Shown: positions 1 to 43,563 of the stretch, piece after piece | Position numbering within the stretch: the first letter of the stretch is position 1 | Layout of the letters: every line of letters begins with the position of its first letter | From: Hermodice carunculata | Taxonomy: Eukaryota; Annelida; Polychaeta; Eunicida; Amphinomidae | Assembly: GCA_964020975.1 (NCBI GenBank) | Contig: OZ026613.1 | Span: 61,323,668 to 61,387,667 of the forward strand | DNA: 64,000 nt | Direction of reading: 5' to 3' | Notes under the pieces: model-generated | Database searches by the model: none | What the model was told of the DNA's origin: nothing | The model's input: only the letters and a program-made list of their open reading frames with translations | Translations under genes and position numbers: made by a program

Positions 1-1689
1 CAAAACATTCAATGTTCCGTGTTATTTCATGTTGGCCATTCAGAACACTTGAATTTGGCAGTGATTGGGAAGTCCACTCTATCCGCTGAATAACTAATAA
101 CAGGGCTAGAAATGTGGCTTATCTGCTTGTCCATTCTAAATGGAACTTGTGGCGGACAAGTAAAGTTGTCAATGCATTTGTCCAAAATTTACATGTAGTT
201 CAATCAGAATAAGACTCCACTTTGGTTGGCGGACAAAAACTGAATTTTTTCTTTATTTCTAGCAGTGAATAATGTTCCATCTAGCTACATTATCCACATG
301 GTTATCCATATTGGACCAACTAAAAAAATTATCTTGAAATTCAAGTGAAATGCACATTTGTGTAGAGAGTATGGTAGCAGCCACTGGTGGAGGAGGTGGG
401 GCATGGTCTTACTTCCCAAAGTTGAGAACAGAAATACTGTTCATTCACATTCACAGGATGAAAATGTCAGTTAAATGTACAGAAGAACAATTTTGAAATT
501 TGCACTTAAGGTTTTAATACTTCTTGTCAAAATGACGGCATCTGCTGATGTCTCTCCAGCATTCCACCCACATTGACATTGATCAGAAACTTGGGAAGCC
601 AACATTTTACTTTACTACTTGCGTACTGATGGGAGTTAGCTGTATGGTTTTGTATTAAAAAGCCATTGTTGTAAATGTATCAGCGATACCTGCTGTATTG
701 TACATTGGTTAAGGTGACAGGTGGAGTTATTTTGTCTTTCAAATGAGTGCTGCCAGGTGGCAGGGTATCTATTGCACATGCATACATGTACACACAAACT
801 GGCTGTCCTGTTTATGCCACCAGGGAGTGGAGTATGTGTCCTTGTGGTTGGAGAGGTCACAGTTAACATTATATGTGCAAACATTCAGTATCATTAGCTG
901 TGTCGCTCCTGATTAAAGAATGAACATCCCAGATTATGTTTTCAAGCTTTATATGTGGTTGGCAACTAAATAACAGACTGCATAATCCAATAGCAAAACA
1001 TTCTGGTGGGTCAAGTTGTTTTACTATTGATTTGTAATCAAATGAACTTATGAATAGACTTTGTCAAGATATGTTCAGGGAGCCAAATTGAACCCTGTTA
1101 GGACTCATGGTTGCAGAGCAACTTTTATTTTATAATGTTGCAACTTCTCATTGGAATAAATACTACCCAAGCTCTGTTGACTACAGTGAACATGTGTAGA
1201 AATTTTGGGTTTTCACATTGTGTCTGTACATATTATGATAACGCAAGTTTGAACTGGTTTTGTTTCAGGCAATTTTTTTTCTATGAAATAGGATTTTCAG
1301 AATTACTTAAGTTACTGTGTATACACCTGGATTTACCATGAAAAAGTACATTTGAACATGCATATACCTATTTAACTTCTCAAGTTGCAAATTATAGTGA
1401 AATTTAATGGGAATCCATGTTCACAACTCAGTCCCTCCTGATGCAAATTTGCTCTGTATGAGGGATACAGGAACCCTCTGTACTTTCTTGCTCTGTTTGA
1501 GAAACTGCCATATCCCTTTATGTGTGTTTTTTAAAGTGTGTGTGTCAACACACACTTTTCTGTTTTTCCTGAAATTCTTTATTTCTTTCTTCTTTACCAG
1601 CAAATTATCCGACACTTTTCTGAACCCTATTATACATAGAAACTCCAAACTGGTATGATTGTACCTCCATACAAGTACTTTGACCGTTT
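1..1689. other. Gene-free stretch, probable unk intron
   Basis: No coding exon, RNA gene or recognisable element is seen on either strand. The sequence is AT-rich and CpG-poor. Because the unk exons further on lack their 5' partners, this is probably intron sequence of unk, but no exon upstream of it is visible to prove that. Confidence 0.4.
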
Positions 1690-2115
1690 TATAAAAATGG
1701 GTGAAGATCTTTAAAATTATGCAAATTAGGGGCATTTGAAATTTTAAATATTGAATATCTTCAAAAGTATAATAGCTAGAGATGTCATTCCAACTATTAC
1801 TGGGGGGTTCTTGACCATTGCGCATCTAATGAATTTGAAACAAAAGTTGTGGCAATTTAAATTATGCTAATTAGTAGCATTTGAAATTTTAAAACTTGAA
1901 TATCTTCAAAACTATTATAGACAGAGATGCCATTTTAACTTCTCCTAGGGGGTTATTGAACATTGCGCATCTAATGAATCTAAAGCAAAAGTTATAGCAA
2001 TCTTCAACACTATAATAGATAAAAATGTCATACCAACTTCTATCAGAGGGTTGTTGACCGTTGCGCACCTAATGAATTAAAAATAAAAGTTGTAGCAATT
2101 TGAATTATGCTAAAT
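1690..2115. repeat. F6 tandem repeat, copy a
   Basis: Degenerate tandem units share the phrases ATGCTAATTAG, TTGAATATCTTCAAAA, a run like TAATAGACAGAGATG and GCGCATCTAATGAAT (near 1820, 1967 and 2064). The spacing is about 150 bp, shorter for the last unit. The same phrases recur in 59400-60128 at the far end of the window, so this is a dispersed family and not a local expansion. No terminal structure was found. Confidence 0.6.
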
Positions 2116-2896
2116 AGCACCACACTAGAAAAGTCTTTTTTGATGTTGTGGTCAGGAAGTGTCCTCATTGTTCATTGGCTCTGCTGGCTGTACAAAGTTG
2201 TTTAATGTCTGTAATGGGAAACTCAGCAGAACAGGCATACAAATATGCAGTGGTCTCTGCAGGTTTTCACAAGGGCAGGGCAGTTTGATCTGAAAATGGC
2301 AACTTGTCAATGTAGGTAGGGACTATATATGGGTACCTCAAAAGTAAGGTTCTAGATAAAATCGTGTATTTTCATGCAAAAACTGAAAAAAATGACAAGT
2401 TTATCTAATTTATGATGAAATACTGCTTTTGATTGATTTTCTTTGAATTCAGCTTCAGAAGATTTGTAGTCAAAATTACAGAAATATGCCATAAACCATC
2501 AAAGCATGATGTATATGGCACAGAAAAAGGACAGGGGGCAAAATAAAAAGACAGCAAAGAAAAAGGGCATGTTAAATCTCCCTTCTATTATATGCTGCAG
2601 AGACCACTGGGTATGAATATAGTTTGGCATGATCATAAGTGGCATGTAGAAAGATGTCTTATTCAAGGACAGATCTGGGTCTTCCAAATTTGTAGCCAAA
2701 TTGGGAAATAAAACAGCTATCACTGCAGAACTTGATCTGACCTGACTATAATGCATGAAAAAATAAATTAGCCCCTTGTAAATTTCTGTAGCCAAATGAA
2801 GGAAACATTCACATTTGGCTCATGGCAACAGCAGTCCCTGCTTATTGTGAAGCTTTAGCAGTGTGGAACATCTGAGATTTTATTGTTTAAATTTTA
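2116..2896. other. Gene-free stretch
   Basis: Nothing recognisable on either strand apart from short A- and T-rich runs. Confidence 0.4.
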
Positions 2897-4952
2897 TTTT
2901 TACCTCAGCTGACTTGTCAGTCAGCTGATGTTTTTTGACGGTCCGCCCGTCGGTCGTCCTCAATTCACATTTTCGACTTATTCTCAAAAACCGTCAGCCA
3001 GATTCACTTCAAACTTGGTGGAGATGTGCCTTGGGTGGGTCTCTCCCAAGTTTGTGCAAATGGTCGCGGTCTTCTTCTCCGAAAGCGCTCACCCAATTGC
3101 CTTGATATCAGAGAGGAACACTCCCTGGGACTCCTAGTTCTTAATTTGTTCACCAGGTGGCGCTGTAATTTTTTTCCTAATTTTTTATGAATTTTTGTGT
3201 GTTATTGCTATTTTCGACTTCTCCGAAACCGTCACTCAGATTAAGCTGAAACATCGTGGATAGGTTCCTTGTAGAAGGGTCAAAGAAAGTTGTTCACTTT
3301 GTGGGAATGCTGCATATTCCTGATTTTTTCAATTCTGGTACTTGTCGGTCTATGCAGCTTTCCTATTGATAACTATGGAAGTCAATGGGCATTCTAATGC
3401 TAATTCACATTTTCGACTTCTTCTCCAAATACTGTCATCCAGATTAACTTCAAACTTGGTGGCAATGTACCTTGGGTGGGTTTCTACCAACTTTGTTCAA
3501 ATGTTCATGCTCCAGTGATTTTTGGATTTTTAATGAATTTTTTTGTTCTTTTTTTTTTTTTTTTTTTTGACAAATCTTAAAAAATCTTCTCCGAAACCGC
3601 TCACCCAATTGGTTTGATATGACACAGGAACACTTGTTGTGACTCTTAGTTCTTAATTTGTTCACCAGGTGGAGCTGTATTTTTTTTTCTAATTTTTTTA
3701 ATGAATTTTTGTGTGTTATAGCTATTTTCGACTTCTTCTCCAGAACCGACACTCAGATTAAGCTTACACGTGGTGGATATGTTCCTTATGGAAGGGCCAA
3801 ACAAAGTCATTCAAGATGTGGGAATGCTGCGAATTGCTGATTGTTAATGATTTTTTCAATTCGGCTCCTTTGGGGTAAATGCACCTTTCCAATTGATTAC
3901 CATGTAAGTCAGTGGGCACTCTTATGTAAATTTACATTTTCCACTTCTCCAAAACCATCATCCAGATTTACTTCAAACTTGGTGGCAACGTATCCTTGGG
4001 TGGGTGTCTACCAGGTGTGTTCCAATGGTCATGTTCCAATGAATTTGGATTTTTTTATGATTTTTTTAAAAAATCTCTACAAAAGTTTTAATAGGAAAGT
4101 TTAACATGGGAATTTCTTGTAATGGTCATAACTTTAAAAATATTGACCAGATTTACTTCAAACTTGGTGGGGATGTGCCTTGGGTGGATCTCTACGAAAT
4201 GTGTTCAAATGGTTACGCTCTATTGATTTGTGGATTTTTTTATGAATTTTTTTGTTCTTTTTGGGGGCAAACCTTCAAAATTCTTCTCTGAAACCGCTCA
4301 CCCAATTGCTTTGATATCATACATAGCTACTCCCAGGGACACCTACTTCCCAATTTGTTCACCAGGTGGCACTGTAGTTTTTTATGTATTTTTTGTATTG
4401 TTTTGCTATTTTTCACTTGTTCTCAGGACCGTCCCTCAGATTAAGCTGAAATGTGATGGATATGTTGTTGTGGAAGGGTCAAACAGTTGTTTACTATGTG
4501 GCACTGCTTTGGATTCCTGATTTTTAAGGATTTTCAATTTGGGTACTTATCGTTGAATGCAGCTTTCCTATTGATTACTATGTAAGTCAATGGGTATTCT
4601 AATGCTAATTCACAGGACAACTGACACGAAATTTACTGTTTATTTGATAACTTGAGATCTGTTTTGAGTTAGCTACACGTGTTAATTATTCTGTATGAAG
4701 GTCATGCTGAGACTGTACATGAATGACCTTGACCTCGTTTGCGGGGTCACAGTGCAACATACATGAATTTTACTCTTCATTATAACTTGAGAACTACTTG
4801 AACTTTGATGTTGCACATGTAAGTGTTCTTCTATAAAGTTCAGACTTAATCAGAACATGGTGTCCTTGATCCTTTCCCAAGTTCATAGAGCTGCAAGTGT
4901 GATAAATGTCAAGATCAGCTGAGGCACGGGCTGTTCACACAGCCCTCTTGTT
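2897..4952 (+). mobile_element. F1 element, copy a (Helentron-associated-like, complete ends)
   Basis: The element starts TTTTTACCTCAGCTGAC and forms a 5' hairpin at 2902-2930, followed by a CGTC-rich patch. The body is a higher-order tandem of roughly 440-530 bp units, each with phrases such as TTCAAACTTGGTGG and TTGTTCACCAGGTGG. The 3' part has a nuclear-receptor-like block (TGACCTTGACCT at 4724-4735), an inverted copy of the 5' end (TCAGCTGAGG at 4916-4925), a hairpin GGGCTGT/ACAGCCC at 4928-4945 and the end TCTTGTT. No protein is encoded. Hairpin, microsatellite, tandem core and 3' hairpin match the layout of non-autonomous Helentron (HINE) elements such as the mollusc pearl repeats; that class assignment is inference. 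Confidence 0.75.
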
Positions 4953-4970
4953 AAAAATTCAGTTATTATT

Positions 4971-5923
4971 ATGTCTCCCGGTGGAAGCCGGGGGACATGT
5001 TGGTTTAGTGCCCGTTTCTTCCGCTTCTTCTTCTTCTTCTTCTTCTTGTTATTGTTCAGGTTCTTCAACACTTGGTTTCAGTGCGATAAGTCTTGTAGGA
5101 TAATGTATCTAGGCAAGACCTAGGTTGGGATTGTATTTGGGTGACCTTGACCTAATTTTCAAGGTCACAGGGTCACTTATGTGAAATTTGTTTCCGTTCA
5201 ATAAGTCATGAAGAACTTGATGGAATTTGATGAAACTTGGTAGGATTATGTATCTTGGCAAGACCTAGGTTTTGATTGTATTTGGATGACCTTGAGCGAA
5301 TTCTCAAGTTCACAGGGTCATTTATGTGAAATTGGTTTCCGTTCGATAAGTCTTGAAGGAGGTGATGGAATTTGATGAAACTTGGTAGGATTATGTGTCT
5401 AGGCAAGACCTAGGTTGGGATTGTATTTGGGTGACCTTGACCTAATTTTCAAGGTCACAGGGTCACTTATGTGAAATTGGTTTCGGTGCGATAAGTCATG
5501 AAGAACTTGATGGAATTTGATGAAACTTGGTAGGCTTATGTATCTAGGCAAGACCTAGGTTGGGATTGTGTTTGGATGACCTTGAGCGAATTTTCAAGGT
5601 CACAGGGTCAATTTTGTGAAATTGGTTTCCATTCGATAAGTCATGAAGAACTTGATGGAATTTGATGAAACTTGGTAGGATTATGTATCAAGGTTGGGAT
5701 TGTATTTGGGTGACCTTGACCTAATTTTCAAGGTCACAGGGTCATTTATGTGAAATTGATTTCTCTGCAATAAGTCTTGAAGAACTTGATGAAAATTGCT
5801 AGAGTAATGTATCTAGGTGAGAGCTAAAATAGCATTGTAATTTTCAAGCAAACTTGGTCATTTGTAATTTGTTATCACCTGTAGCTTATTCAGAGACGTA
5901 AGTGTTCCACCGGGAGACATTTG
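4971..5923 (+). mobile_element. F2 element with 145-bp tandem core, copy a
   Basis: The left end ATGTCTCCCGGTGGAA (4971-4986) is a perfect inverted match, 16 of 16, to 5905-5920. The left end also folds on itself as a hairpin to about 4999. A CTT microsatellite follows at 5024-5047. The core is about five units of 145 bp (the phrase GGCAAG recurs at 5112, 5257, 5402 and 5547). Each unit has TGACCTTGACCT and AAGGTCACAGGGTCA or decayed forms. There is no ORF. It lies directly behind F1 copy a, separated by 18 bp. Confidence 0.75.
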
Positions 5924-6959
5924 ATTTTCTGTTGGAAAATCAGTCTGTTCTAGTTAGTATTTTATTTTTGATTGATTAATTTATTTTAATTTAATTTTTG
6001 TTGGGGGTGGGGATAGTTTAAAGTAGTAAAACTTCAACACTTGGGTAATTAAAGCATCCCTATTGTTAAAAATGTGTATTGTAGGACATTAACATTTAGA
6101 AAGTCAGCCATCAGTGACTGGTCGTCTGTTCTTGTGAAAATAATAGAACAAACCCATTCCATGTTTAGGATGAAGTTGATGATAAGGAAACAGCTAAATT
6201 GTGAAGGCTAAGTGGTTGGTTTAAGTGTGGATTTTCAAAGGATTTTGTGTGGCCCAAAAATGTGAAATTTCTTTGACAGGGCTGACCAATTTGCTCTCTT
6301 ATTGTCTGGGACAAATGAAAATTTGTCCCAGACAATAGGTGTCGTAAAAATTTGTGAAAATTAACATATAAAAGATAGGAGCATTTGACCGTGGACAAGT
6401 GGACCGAAAGGGAATTGTTTTGCCCTTTTTGAGAAGGAAAAGGTGATGTTATCTGCAAGTCTGATGGACACTCAACTGGATTGCTAGCACACAGCAAAGA
6501 ACCTGGATCAGGTTCCATGTGTTCAATGTTGGATAAGCTGCAGTGAAAGTGGAAGACGCTTCTGTGTTAGTCACAGATGGTAAAAAGGTTAATAATGCAA
6601 AATGCAGACACAAATTTATTTTCTTTATTGTCTTTTTTTGTGTGTGTGTGTGTGTTTTTTTTTTTGCGTGTGTTTTTTTTGTATGGTTAAACTGCTTTGG
6701 CCAAAGTTGACCTCACCAGTCAGGGTGAGAAAATACCATCAAGTGCCCCCCATCAGGTTCATGTTATTTTATTGAATTTACTTCTGCTGGACAATAGGAC
6801 ATTATGGTTTTCTCATCCTGTCAGTAATATAAATATTTTAAGATATGACTGCATGCAGAAAGTTTTTGGAAATGACAGTATTTTGTATGAAAAGTTCTGC
6901 ACCTTTAATGTTGGTGGTGCAGAGGTATAATACCATGGATTCGTGAGAATATCAATTCA
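5924..6959. other. Gene-free stretch with an F8 repeat piece
   Basis: No gene seen. About 6280-6420 on the - strand resembles 27240-27420 on the + strand: both hold a variant of a tract running from GCTCCTATC through TTAATTTTCACAAATTTT plus GTCC-GACAAT phrases. A TG/T-rich run lies near 6635-6680. Confidence 0.4.
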
Positions 6960-7965
6960 AATACAGGGTGCGAAAATTCCTATGATCCGACGTCAAAACA
7001 AGCAGGTATTTTGACCATTGCGTACATACGGCGACGAGATCAAAGGTACCAGCAGTCATGCATTGGGGCGTATTGGCTTTCGCCCATATCGGGGCAAGGT
7101 CATAGCACCTCACCATCAGTCTAATCTGCCGGAACGATGACAAAGGAACATCAAAAAATTTGAAAACTTGCATTGGGAATTCTTGAGCAAATTAGCATCA
7201 AAGACAATTTATCGGTGGGCTCTAAAAGTGTTGGAGAGATCATGTAAAGGTGCCGAGAGTTGACTTCCCGGCCAAACAAAACACACATCTGCCAGTCACA
7301 TGCAAGTGACCGCGTGGAGTAATCTACGGTGAACGGAGCATCATGCTGACTGATCTGTCACACATTCGGCATTTTTCTCTATCCCCCTACATTTACGTAT
7401 TTCCCTGTGACTCCAAATAATTGTTCCTATAAACACTGGAATCTTTATTTTCGCATGCTGCAATTAAAAAAAAAAGCTTCCTGTTTGTGTGTTCCCTCCG
7501 TAAATTTCGGAAGGTTCACACACGTTCACAGGGTGGAAGCCATGATGAACACACTGTAACACGAGTCGTGATTGGCTCATTTTTGCATGTGACTCAATTG
7601 ACCAATCAGGTGATGTGTTGTTTGTCAGACCACATGGCCAATGCAGCTGTTTGTATACAGTGGTTGGAAGGATGGTGACCGCACACGCTATGTGCATTAC
7701 AAGGAGACGGATTTCTGATTTTAAATTCTTCGTTTGAATTTGAATTTAGAACACCATTTATTACTAGGAACTTGCCGATACTGTATACAAAAATTGGCAA
7801 CGATGTACGGATAGCATTCATTGTAGTACGCAAACGATGGCGTCGATGTGCATCCCATAAGCGGCAAGAAGAAATACGATGTTAAAACCAATACAACTAT
7901 CAATCTGTATTAAGTTTATCTGGAACAGTGACTTCCAAAAATTACACAGTATTTTTCATCGTGAG
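6960..7965. promoter_or_regulatory. CpG-rich block, candidate internal promoter
   Basis: By eye this kilobase holds roughly 40 CG dinucleotides, while the flanking kilobases hold only a few. It is free of the dispersed repeats seen elsewhere. It contains CCAAT or ATTGG motifs near 7069, 7568 and 7599. It lies about 3 kb upstream of the first visible unk exon. In methylated invertebrate genomes, retained CpG often marks promoters, so an alternative unk promoter or an unrelated non-coding gene is possible. No open reading frame in it looks real. Confidence 0.35.
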
Positions 7966-10389
7966 TCACCCTATGCAAGTAGTTTACTTTTCAATGTGTA
8001 TTTTTTTTTTTTTTTTTTTTTTTTTGCCATTTTTACTGTTTGCAGTCATAGCTAGAATTGTAGTAAAAATTAACAGATTTACAAACAACAATAGGCCTTA
8101 GTGCCAAATCAGGGTAAATGGTTTGTCCAGGCCTTTATGTATGGACTGATGAAAACGAATATTACTATGTTTGTTGCACCGGGTTATATTCGGACAAGTG
8201 GATTTTGCATACGGACAAGTGGATTTTAAAATTCACTTGTCCTGCCGACGAGTGCTTTTTAAAAAAATTTCCCACCCTGAAATATTTTCTTTTATGCTGC
8301 ACATTATGGTATTTTATGATACTAATTGTTGCTGGAAAAGTTTTAAAAATTAAAGTGCGGAAGTGCAAATATTAGTTCAACTATGGAACTTACACCCTCT
8401 TTTGTTAGCTCTGCTGACCATGGGTCACAGAAATTTTTTGGGCACTCATGTTTGGCTGGCTGCCGTACCCTCCGGTAGACCATAAACAATTTTTTTGGTC
8501 AACACAATAGCATAACAATTTTTAGTTCCTTTCATTATTGGTGGTGTAGCCTACTTGATTAAGTAATACACAGGCCAAAAAGTGAAAAAAAATAAAAATA
8601 AATAAAAACACTCTGGTGTCCTTGATTTGTGATGGATCTATGAAATTTAGTTGAAATGTTGGGGGGGGGGGCTAATATGGCTGCAAGGATACATTTTCTC
8701 ACGTTACAATACTTATTTTGAAACAAAGGTCACAATACGATTTACGATACATGCAGCTGAATTATGGATATAAATTAAATTTATATATTCTTTTATCACT
8801 TATTCTAAATACATGCTGTTAATTTTGTAAAATAATTCAGAAATGTAAAACTAAAATGCTGAAATGCCTTACAATGAAATTAATTACAAGTTTATATTCA
8901 TTAAAATTTGTGATCTAGATTATGATTAACGTGCAAGTGAAATCATTACCAATTACTTTGTTTGCTGCCATCATGTTCATATCGAGCCTATCAAATTCAG
9001 TTTCCCCAATTATAAAAGGTTCAGAAACATATCTAAGCTTTAAATATTTCCAACAAAATTGGTGTCAAATGATATTATCGGCTTCTGTTTTATAACTGGT
9101 ATAAACAGTACTATGTCTTATCCTGCTGTTATTTATTCATCTAAAGATTCATTTTGAAATTAAATGAAACCAGCCTTAATGTAGGCCTACCGAGCCTTGA
9201 AACTCTTCAATGCTGTCTTGCCAGACAGCAAAATGCAATACAGCTTCATTATTGTTTGAGATTTTGATGTTTTACTGTGTATCATAAGATAATATATTAA
9301 AAGGGCAGTGAAATTTGTATGTATTTAGGCCAAAAATAAGTTTCATGTACTCAGACGGCAATCAGAACTCTGTTTAGAACATTTATGCTATTGTCACTAC
9401 TTGACGCTGTGGTTTTTGTCAATAGTGAGAGTTGCCACATCATTTTGTGATCATCTTCAGGCGTCTGCTTGCTGTCTGCTGTTCATCATGTCTTAGTTTA
9501 GCAAGTTTATTGATGTGAAACATTGCAACAAAAGCAAAGACTACTAAGCATGCAACTATAACACATTTCTTAGACAAACCAAACTCCAAGTCCGGCAACA
9601 AACTCGATGCCAGATGGACAACCACTTTTTCCAGGTGGGCAACAACTGTTCGGCACCACCAGAACTTCACTCAACTAATTCTCCTTAAAATAACTGCATA
9701 GAAGGACAATACCACCAACAATAGTTTAAATTCATTAAAAAAAAATTAATAGAACAACAAACATAAAGTAAAGTAACAAACAGTTTTAATTGCAGAAATT
9801 CCAGCTAGATGGGCAAAAATTGGTGTATTTCACCTACCGAAGTAAAGATCAGTTCTAGGACTTCAGCAGAACTTGAAATAATTTAGACACTAGTTGTTTG
9901 ATATTCTTGACAGTGTGATTCCTTGAAAGGAAATGCACATGCTTCAGGTTAAAGTCCAATTGTTTTGCTTCTGAGCTCATCAGTTATTATCTGTGCTTGG
10001 TTTAGTGCCACATGGTCCTGTAGTAAAATAGTGTGCCACTAGATGGCACTATATATATAGTAGTAATATTTTCTGTGAATTTTTTTGTTTATTTTCTTTG
10101 GAAAAAGGTTTTGAAATTATGGAACTTTTTAAACTGGTTGGAAGTGATCCTGTTTTTATGAATAAATATGAAATAAAGTAAAGAATATTGAAAAGTGAAA
10201 GAAGTATTCAAATGTTTTAATGTGAAGTCCTAGATGTAAAATATTATCCAAGAGCCATTGTTGGGGCCTACAAAAGTGTAGACTGATGTTTTGTACAGTG
10301 AAAAGACAGAAGCAGAAAGAATGAGACTGTGATAATTCTAGATGTACATGGATTATAAATGTATACCATGTGATTTTTTAATATCACCT
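7966..10389. other. Gene-free stretch
   Basis: Contains a poly-T run near 7998-8025, a short F2b-like 5' fragment near 8407-8485 (AGCTCTGCTGACC with a matching GGTCACAG), a G-run near 8662 and otherwise unstructured AT-rich DNA. I looked here for the missing unk exon encoding the first two fingers and did not find it. Confidence 0.4.
10036..10050 (+). promoter_or_regulatory. CTCF-like motif outside recognised repeats
   Basis: CCACTAGATGGCACT fits the vertebrate and fly CTCF core consensus (approximately CCASYAGRKGGCRSY) at all 15 positions. It is about 1 kb upstream of the first visible unk exon and is not inside any repeat I can recognise. Binding is inference. Confidence 0.4.
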
Positions 10390-10671
10390 AATCTGAGTGA
10401 CCTTGATCTTCTGTCCCAAGGTCATTGAGGACATAAAGTTAAGGAATCCTTCATTGTTGTCTGGCACATGCAACAATGCCCATTACAGGAATTGCACAAA
10501 TAATATATGGTCACGTGTGGGAGAAAGTGGCATTTGGTTGATAAGTGAGACACTGAAATCACATAATTTCTCAAGGACAGAAGCCACTTGAAGACACACA
10601 ACTTTGAAATGAGATGCAGATGCAATATAGCCGTGGTGCCAGCAGAGCATTAAGCTCATGGGCCTCTTGTG
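10390..10671 (+). mobile_element. F4 element, copy a
   Basis: Shares with 37836-38121 the phrases CTTGATCTT, CCCAAGGTCA, GAGGACATAAAGTTAAGGA, CACATGCAACAAT, GAGATG-AGATGCAATATAGCC and a terminal GCTCATGGGCCTCTTGT. The last is a decayed form of the palindrome AGGCCCATGGGCCT followed by TCTT seen in copy b. A 3' hairpin followed by TCTTGT is the same end signature as F1. No coding capacity. Confidence 0.6.
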
Positions 10672-11021
10672 TATTTGGAGCAGATTTGGGTCAGGCAAAC
10701 AACAGATAGAGACCATACATGGATACAACATATTTGCTGCCATTGGACTAAAATTGTGCATCAATTATCAATGTTGGTCATCAAAAGAATGAATTACCAT
10801 ATATCAGACTTGAATGTTTGTGTGCCTGTGAATGACTGTCACTGCGAGTTAAAATAAAACTGTCTACCGAGTTAGTCTGATTTGGATGAGTTGTAAAGTT
10901 CTAGCTGTCTTCACACAGAATACAGGACTGTCATTGTCCCTTTGTTTTGGTTGTTTTCAAGAAAACGGTTCTTTTTAGGAGGATGTCGTGTGTACATGCA
11001 TGTCCTTTTGGTGTTTTGCAG

Positions 11022-43433
<32,412 letters not shown>

Positions 43434-43557
43434 TCCAATGTCACTCCTAGGACTTTTGCTTGAATATTTGTCACAATCAACCAGTAAAGTACAGTACTTT
43501 ATTTCACTGGATGGCATCTAATGGAGAACTCGTGAGTGACCACACATATTTTTAAAA

Positions 43558-43563
43558 AATAAA
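43558..43563 (+). terminator. unk: Possible proximal unk polyadenylation signal
   Basis: AATAAA, 125 bp after the stop codon. The downstream GU-rich element is not obvious; a more distal AATAAA lies at 45935-45940. Confidence 0.25.

Noticed and set aside
1421-1825. 134-codon open frame on the - strand
   Set aside because: Low-complexity AT-rich translation overlapping the F6 array, with no domain and no splice or promoter context.
2897-4952. F1 as a cut-and-paste terminal-inverted-repeat transposon
   Set aside because: The inverted copies are subterminal and short, the extreme ends (TTTTTA and TCTTGTT) do not match, and no target duplication is seen. The rolling-circle-type reading fits better.
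5089-5830. Regular repeat array as a possible CRISPR
   Set aside because: Units of 145 bp are homologous throughout with no unique spacers, in an animal genome.
6165-6518. 117-codon open frame on the - strand
   Set aside because: No recognisable domain. Part of it overlaps the F8 repeat, which is also open by chance at 27251-27451 on the + strand; this explains the shared peptide words.
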